Assembly: GCA_040255405.1 (NCBI GenBank)
Contig: JBDZUX010000063.1
Location: 1-8,904, forward strand
DNA: 8,904 nt
DNA from: 66-474 sp040255405
GTDB taxonomy: Bacteria; Pseudomonadota; Gammaproteobacteria; Xanthomonadales; Rhodanobacteraceae
Direction: 5' to 3'
In this document: positions 5,123-8,904 of the stretch, one piece after another
Numbering within the stretch: position 1 is the stretch's first letter
Layout of the letters: each line of letters starts with the position of its first letter
Made by a program: the position numbers and the translations under genes
The notes under the pieces: model-generated
Database searches by the model: none
What the model saw: only the letters and a program-made list of their open reading frames with translations
What the model was told of the DNA's origin: nothing

Positions 5123-7309
5123 ATGAAAACTTCGCTGACGCTGGCCCTTGCGCTGACCGGTCTCCTCACCGGTTGTACCGGCGCGACCGACGCCAACAAG
5201 GAATCCGAATCGAGCTCCTCGTCGTCGCCGACCACGGCCATCGATTCGGGCAACCCGTTCTTCGCGGAAAGCCCGCTGCCGCTGCACTTCCCGCAATTCG
5301 ACAAGATCACCGATTCCGACTACGGCCCCGCGTTCGACCGCGGCATGGCCGATCAGCTGAAGGAGATCGAGGCGATCGCCAACAACGACGCCGAACCGAC
5401 TTTCGACAATACCGTCATCGCGATGGAGAAGTCGGGTCAGATCCTGGATCGCGCCACCACCGTGTTCTTCAGCTTGTCGGGCGTCGAGAACAACGACGCC
5501 AAGAAGGCGATCCAGGCCGAGTACGCACCGAAACTCTCGGCCCACCGCGACGCGATCATGCTGGATCCGAAGTTGTTCGCACGCGTGCAGAAGCTGTACG
5601 ACACCCGCGATTCGCTGGGCCTCGACCCGCAGGGTGTACGCCTGGTCGAGCGGTACCACGACGACTTCGTACGCGCTGGCGCGCAACTTTCCGACACCGA
5701 CAAGGCGCGCCTGAAGAAGATCAACGGCGAGCTGGCGAAACTCGGCACCGACTTCAGCCAGCAGGTACTCGCCGAAGTGAACGATTCGGCCGTGGTGGTG
5801 GACAGTCGCGCGGCCCTGGCCGGCCTCACCGACGCGCAGGTCGACGCCGCCGCCGCGGCCGCCAAGTCGCGCGGCCTCGACGGGAAATACGTGATTGCAC
5901 TGGTCAACACCACCATCCAGCCGGTGATCGCGCAGCTCGAAGATCGCGCGCTGCGCCAGCGCATCTACGAGGCTTCGATCGTTCGCGGCAGCCGCGGCAA
6001 CCCGTACGACAACACCGCGATCGTGTCGAAGGTGATGAAGCTTCGCGCCGACAAGGCGAAGATGCTGGGCTACCCGAACTGGGCGGCGTACAGCCTCGCC
6101 GACCAGACCGCGAAAACACCGGAAGCGGTGAACGACATGCTCGGCAAGCTGGCGCCGCCGGCGGTCGCCAACGCCAAACGCGAAGCCGCCGACCTGCAGG
6201 CGATGATCGACAAGACCCGGAAGGCCAAGGGCGAACCGACCTTCAAGCTGGCCGCGTGGGACTGGGCGTACTACACCGAGAAGGTGCGCGCCGACAAGTA
6301 CGCGTTCGACGAGAGCCAGTTGAAGCCGTACTTCGAGATGAAGAACGTGCTGGAGAACGGCGTGTTCTACGCCGCCAACCAGGAGTACGGCATCAGCTTC
6401 AGGCAGCGCACGGACCTTCCGGTCTACAACCCGGACGTGCTGGTGTACGACGTCTTCAACGAGGACGGCAGCCAGCTGGCGATCTTCCTGTTCGATCCTT
6501 ACGCGCGTCCGTCCAAGCGCGGCGGTGCGTGGATGAATGCGTACGTCAGCCAATCGCACCTGACCGGTTACCTGCCGGTGGTCGCCAACCACCTCAACAT
6601 CACCAGGCCGGCCAGCGGCCCGACCCTGATGACGTGGGATGAAGTCACCACGATGTTCCACGAGTTCGGGCATGCGCTGCACGGCATGTTCTCGAACGTG
6701 AAGTACCCGTACTTCTCGGGCACCAGCGTGCCGCGCGATTTCGTGGAGTTCCCCTCGCAGGTGAACGAGATGTGGGCCGACTGGCCGAGCGTGCTGGCGC
6801 ATTACGCGAAGCACCACGAGACCGGTGCGCCAATGCCGAAGGAACTGCTGGACAAGGTCCTGGCCACCTCGAAGTTCAACCAGGGCTTCGCCACCACCGA
6901 ATACCTCGGCGCCGCGATGCTCGACCAGAGCTGGCACCAGCTCGGCGCCGACGACGTGCCCGCAGCCGATGGCGTGATGGCGTTCGAGGCGGCGGCGCTG
7001 AAGGCCAACGGCACGGACTTCGCACCGGTTCCGCCGCGCTACCGCACGCCCTACTTCAGCCACATCATGGGCGGCTACTCGGCGGGTTACTACGCGTACA
7101 TCTGGTCGGAAGTGCTGGACGCGAACACCGTCGAGTGGTTCAAGCAGCACGGCGGCCTGACCCGCGAGAACGGCGATCGCTTCCGCGCGAAGCTGCTGTC
7201 ACAGGGCGGCAGCAAGGACGCGATGGAACTCTTCAGCGACTTCGCCGGCCACGCGCCGCGCATCGAGCCGCTGCTGGAACGCCGCGGCCTCGATTCGAAG
7301 GACGGCTGA
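5123..7309 (+). CDS. dcp: Peptidyl-dipeptidase Dcp, M3 family zinc metallopeptidase, lipoprotein
   Basis: The enzyme removes dipeptides from the C-termini of oligopeptides. The 728-residue protein starts with a lipoprotein signal: basic MKTS, hydrophobic core, lipobox L-T-G-C with Cys18, then a Ser-rich tether (about 26-36). Residue +2 is Thr, so outer-membrane sorting is expected, with the enzyme facing the periplasm. The catalytic motif HEFGH is at 513-517 and the third zinc ligand Glu542 lies in FVEFPSQ, 28 residues after the catalytic Glu514, the same spacing as in E. coli Dcp. The substrate loop HIMGGYSAGYYAYIW (from 647) is intact. About 47 residues longer than E. coli Dcp, mostly the export leader and tether. 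The ATG at 5123 was chosen because the signal peptide begins there; the in-frame ATG at 5084 would add 13 residues before it. The RBS is weak (GAG at 5111-5113). Monocistronic, behind the tRNA terminator. Confidence 0.93.
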   Translation: MKTSLTLALALTGLLTGCTGATDANKESESSSSSSPTTAIDSGNPFFAESPLPLHFPQFDKITDSDYGPAFDRGMADQLKEIEAIANNDAEPTFDNTVIAMEKSGQILDRATTVFFSLSGVENNDAKKAIQAEYAPKLSAHRDAIMLDPKLFARVQKLYDTRDSLGLDPQGVRLVERYHDDFVRAGAQLSDTDKARLKKINGELAKLGTDFSQQVLAEVNDSAVVVDSRAALAGLTDAQVDAAAAAAKSRGLDGKYVIALVNTTIQPVIAQLEDRALRQRIYEASIVRGSRGNPYDNTAIVSKVMKLRADKAKMLGYPNWAAYSLADQTAKTPEAVNDMLGKLAPPAVANAKREAADLQAMIDKTRKAKGEPTFKLAAWDWAYYTEKVRADKYAFDESQLKPYFEMKNVLENGVFYAANQEYGISFRQRTDLPVYNPDVLVYDVFNEDGSQLAIFLFDPYARPSKRGGAWMNAYVSQSHLTGYLPVVANHLNITRPASGPTLMTWDEVTTMFHEFGHALHGMFSNVKYPYFSGTSVPRDFVEFPSQVNEMWADWPSVLAHYAKHHETGAPMPKELLDKVLATSKFNQGFATTEYLGAAMLDQSWHQLGADDVPAADGVMAFEAAALKANGTDFAPVPPRYRTPYFSHIMGGYSAGYYAYIWSEVLDANTVEWFKQHGGLTRENGDRFRAKLLSQGGSKDAMELFSDFAGHAPRIEPLLERRGLDSKDG

Positions 7310-7384
7310 TGCAAATGGATGGGGTGGGCCGGTCTCGTCACATGACCGGCTCGTCTCGAATGGCGGGTGGAACCCGACGCGACC

Positions 7385-7487
7385 GTCATTCCGGGGCTGC
7401 CCGCGCTCTTTGCGGGCAGCACCCGGAATCGGTTTCGGGAATGATCACCGATTCCGGGTTCCGGCCTGCGACCGGCCCCGGAATGAC
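7385..7487. repeat. 103-bp multi-hairpin repeat with 13-bp terminal inverted repeats
   Basis: The ends are GTCATTCCGGGGC (7385-7397) and its perfect complement (7475-7487). Inside are two further perfect stems: GCTGCCCGC (7396-7404) with 7412-7420, and ACCCGGAATCGGT (7421-7433) with 7447-7459. A short GGCC...GGCC pairing follows. The whole could fold into a multi-branched structure. GTCATTCC-type ends are known in intergenic repeats of many proteobacteria. It lies 75 bp after the dcp stop and 57 bp before the stop of the convergent DUF1249 gene, so it may protect or end both transcripts. Confidence 0.85.
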
Positions 7488-7526
7488 AACAAATCTGGGA
7501 CGGGTCTTGACCCCCGAGGGCATTGC

Positions 7527-7540
7527 GACCGCCGGCGGTC
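7527..7540. terminator. GC palindrome just after the DUF1249 gene, possible weak terminator
   Basis: GACCGCCGGCGGTC is a perfect 14-bp palindrome starting 4 bp beyond the DUF1249 stop. It has no T tract on either side, so a terminator role is only suggested by position. Confidence 0.3.
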
Positions 7541-7544
7541 CGGT

Positions 7545-8057
7545 TCAGGCCGCCGCGCGTGATTCGTCGGCCAACCGTTCCAGCGTCGCCAGCGAATGGC
7601 CCTGCTCGGCCAGGTATTCCAGCCAGCGGTTGAGGAACCCATTCATGCGCAGGCGATGCTGCACGACATTGCGCGCCGGCGTCAGTGGCCCCAGCACCTG
7701 CCACAACTCGCGGCCGGGTTCGCAATGCAAGGCCTCGGTCATGTGTGCATCGAGGTAGGTGCGCAGTTGCGCCGAGGGCGCAGGATGACCGGTGCATTCG
7801 TCCACCACGGCATAGCTCAGGCCGAGTTCCAGCGTGTATGGATGGCGCTCCTGCACGGACAGGTGCACGTCCAGGCCATCGCCCACCGAGGAAACATATC
7901 CGCCCACGGTCAATCGTTCCGGCGCAAACAATCGCGCCAGTCGTTTGTGGTTTTCGGCATACAGACCCATCAGCCAGTCGAAACGGCCGGGCAGGAATGC
8001 GGCCGCGAACGAGCGTCTGTGCAGGATGGAAGGACGATGGATGACGGCAGGTTGCAT
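7545..8057 (-). CDS. DUF1249 family protein (YqiB-like)
   Basis: The 170-residue protein matches the DUF1249/YqiB pattern: a start of the conserved part at LYAENHKRLARL (about residues 32-43), a beta-rich middle including YTLELGLSYAVVDE, a conserved Tyr-Asp pair in RTYLDAHMTEA, and the C-terminal helix MNGFLNRWLEYLAEQGHS, which parallels the end of E. coli YqiB. The function of the family is unknown. In E. coli yqiB lies between nudF and cpdA, but neither gene is near here. The protein is about 30 residues longer than E. coli YqiB, all at the N-terminus. The ATG at 8057 has no Shine-Dalgarno sequence, and a -10 box sits 6 nt before it; the in-frame ATG of MGLYAENH is an alternative start. No signal peptide or membrane helix is seen, so it is probably cytosolic. 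Confidence 0.88.
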   Translation of the reverse strand: MQPAVIHRPSILHRRSFAAAFLPGRFDWLMGLYAENHKRLARLFAPERLTVGGYVSSVGDGLDVHLSVQERHPYTLELGLSYAVVDECTGHPAPSAQLRTYLDAHMTEALHCEPGRELWQVLGPLTPARNVVQHRLRMNGFLNRWLEYLAEQGHSLATLERLADESRAAA

Positions 8058-8063
8058 GGGTCG

Positions 8064-8091
8064 ATCTTAGCGCACGAATTTCGTTTGGCAC
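8064..8091 (-). promoter_or_regulatory. Putative promoter of the DUF1249 gene, possibly leaderless
   Basis: On the minus strand GTGCCA (8091-8086) and TAAGAT (8069-8064) are spaced 16 bp apart. Transcription would start 7 nt after the -10, which is the A of the ATG at 8057. With no RBS, this would give a leaderless mRNA. Confidence 0.45.
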
Positions 8092-8331
8092 GTCTTGCTT
8101 TTTTCCTGCGAAACGCGCAACGTTACGGTCTCGGCGCCTTGGGGCGCCGATCGCATTTTGGGGTTCGGGAAATGGATGTCGCAGGAACGCGGCGGAGCGC
8201 TCCCAACAGGTGCGGCCGTGCACACGACCATTCAAGGGTTGGTTGCGCAACAACCGCCGATTCAGGGAAGCCCTGATTTCGCTCGTCACCCCGGCGACTT
8301 GCGCGCCCCGCGGATCAAGTCCAACGATGCG
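8092..8331. other. Intergenic stretch with two hairpins
   Basis: No gene is supported. CGGCGCC (8132-8138) and GGCGCCG (8143-8149) form a 7-bp stem with loop TTGG. TCAGGG (8262-8267) and CCCTGA (8271-8276) form a second stem 55 bp beyond the stop of the beta-barrel gene. GTTGCGCAAC (8242-8251) is a palindrome. None has a good T tract, so terminator roles are uncertain. Confidence 0.5.
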
Positions 8332-8904
8332 TCAAAACGCGATTTCGCCCTGCAGCATCACGCTGTTTGCCTGCTGTCGTTCGCCCTGCTCGCGGGCATA
8401 GCCGAGCCGCAACCCAAAGGTGCGCGTGGGCCACAATGAAAGGCCGGCGCGCAGCACCGCTTCGTCGCGCGACAAGCCGACTCCCTGCACCGGCATCCAG
8501 TCCTCGAAGCCGGTAAAGCTGGCCTCGAACGCATCGCCGTACTGGTGGACCGCACGCCGCCACGCCGCACTGCCATCGAGCTGCATCAGCACGCCATTGG
8601 CGAGTTGCCAACCCCGCTGCGCGCGTAGACCGAGACCAACCTGCAGCCGTCCCGCCGTACGCGCATTCGCGGTCAACCCGAAGCCATAACCGCCCTGTTC
8701 CGCGAACGCGCCTTGCTCGAGGCGCTCGTAGCGCAGGCCCACGAATGGCGTGATGCGCGCGGTGCCGGTGTGGAACTGGTGACCGCCTTCCAGCGACCCC
8801 GCGAGGTAGCGCCCGGACAAGTCGCTGCCGACCGGTGCCACGAGTCCGCCCAGCAGCAACAGGCGCTGCATGTCTTCGTGGAACCAGCCGCTGCCGATCT
8901 GCGC
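8332..8904 (-). CDS. Outer-membrane beta-barrel protein, probably autotransporter C-terminus (partial)
   Basis: The frame runs off the right edge, leaving 190 residues of the C-terminus. They show repeated amphipathic strands with alternating aromatic and glycine residues (for example ARITPFVGLRYERLEQGAF, then RLQVGLGLRAQRGW, then FGLRLGYAREQGE), tight turns, and a final strand ending in Phe, the signature for insertion by the BAM complex. FVGLRYER followed by several further strands ending in F is what I expect from the 12-stranded autotransporter barrel; another porin-type barrel is possible. The ATG at 8871 is unlikely to be the start because strand-like sequence (AQIGSGWFHED) continues to the edge with no stop. 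The passenger domain, if present, lies outside the window, so its activity is unknown. The gene is followed by about 270 bp of non-coding DNA. Confidence 0.8.
   Translation of the reverse strand, partial: AQIGSGWFHEDMQRLLLLGGLVAPVGSDLSGRYLAGSLEGGHQFHTGTARITPFVGLRYERLEQGAFAEQGGYGFGLTANARTAGRLQVGLGLRAQRGWQLANGVLMQLDGSAAWRRAVHQYGDAFEASFTGFEDWMPVQGVGLSRDEAVLRAGLSLWPTRTFGLRLGYAREQGERQQANSVMLQGEIAF

Noticed and set aside
4916..7150. 744-residue minus-strand frame opposite dcp
   Set aside because: Long antisense frames are common opposite GC-rich genes. It is very rich in Arg, Val and Leu, shows no domain, and also runs into tRNA-Asp; the plus strand encodes a complete M3 peptidase with all catalytic residues.
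8132..8149. Hairpin CGGCGCC-TTGG-GGCGCCG as a terminator
   Set aside because: No T tract on either strand and not directly behind a gene; kept only as a structural note.

Overview
This is a GC-rich window from a gammaproteobacterium, most likely of the Lysobacterales (Xanthomonadales), perhaps a Rhodanobacteraceae or Xanthomonadaceae member. That placement is inferred from protein flavour (a DUF1249/YqiB protein, a lipoprotein Dcp-type M3 peptidase, a PEP-CTERM protein) and from several short palindromic intergenic repeats of a kind I associate with that order; it is not proven here.

Layout, left to right. Positions 1-720 (+) hold the C-terminal end of a class I SAM-dependent DNA methyltransferase (Type IIG/MmeI/YeeA-like), whose reading frame runs through two palindromic repeat elements. 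A hairpin separates it from a convergent gene, 782-1411 (-), which encodes an exported PEP-CTERM protein. Upstream of that gene is a very good sigma-54 (-24/-12) promoter. A gap of about 410 bp holds this promoter and two palindromes and leads to 1825-2619 (+), an unrecognised exported protein with three C-terminal membrane helices. It converges on 2632-4398 (-), a CPA2-type cation:proton antiporter with a TTG start, no C-terminal RCK domain, and Glu where the family normally has Asp in the ion-binding helix.

Positions 4492-4973 (+) carry tRNA-Ala(GGC), tRNA-Glu(TTC) and tRNA-Asp(GTC), with a strong sigma-70-type promoter in front and a clear rho-independent terminator behind. Between Glu and Asp, the first 20 nt of tRNA-Asp plus 15 nt of leader are duplicated, and the two copies flank a 101-bp segment with a nested hairpin. 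Next is 5123-7309 (+), a lipoprotein peptidyl-dipeptidase (Dcp, M3 family). It is followed by a 103-bp multi-hairpin repeat with 13-bp terminal inverted repeats. The right end holds 7545-8057 (-), a DUF1249 protein that may be translated from a leaderless mRNA, and 8332-8904 (-), the C-terminal end of an outer-membrane beta-barrel protein, probably an autotransporter.

Apart from the tRNA cluster, the genes look like separate single-gene transcription units and do not form one pathway. I see no convincing new multi-gene system. The most interesting signals are small: repeats translated in frame inside a methyltransferase, the sigma-54 promoter of the PEP-CTERM gene, the tRNA-Asp duplication scar, and the Asp-to-Glu change in the antiporter.
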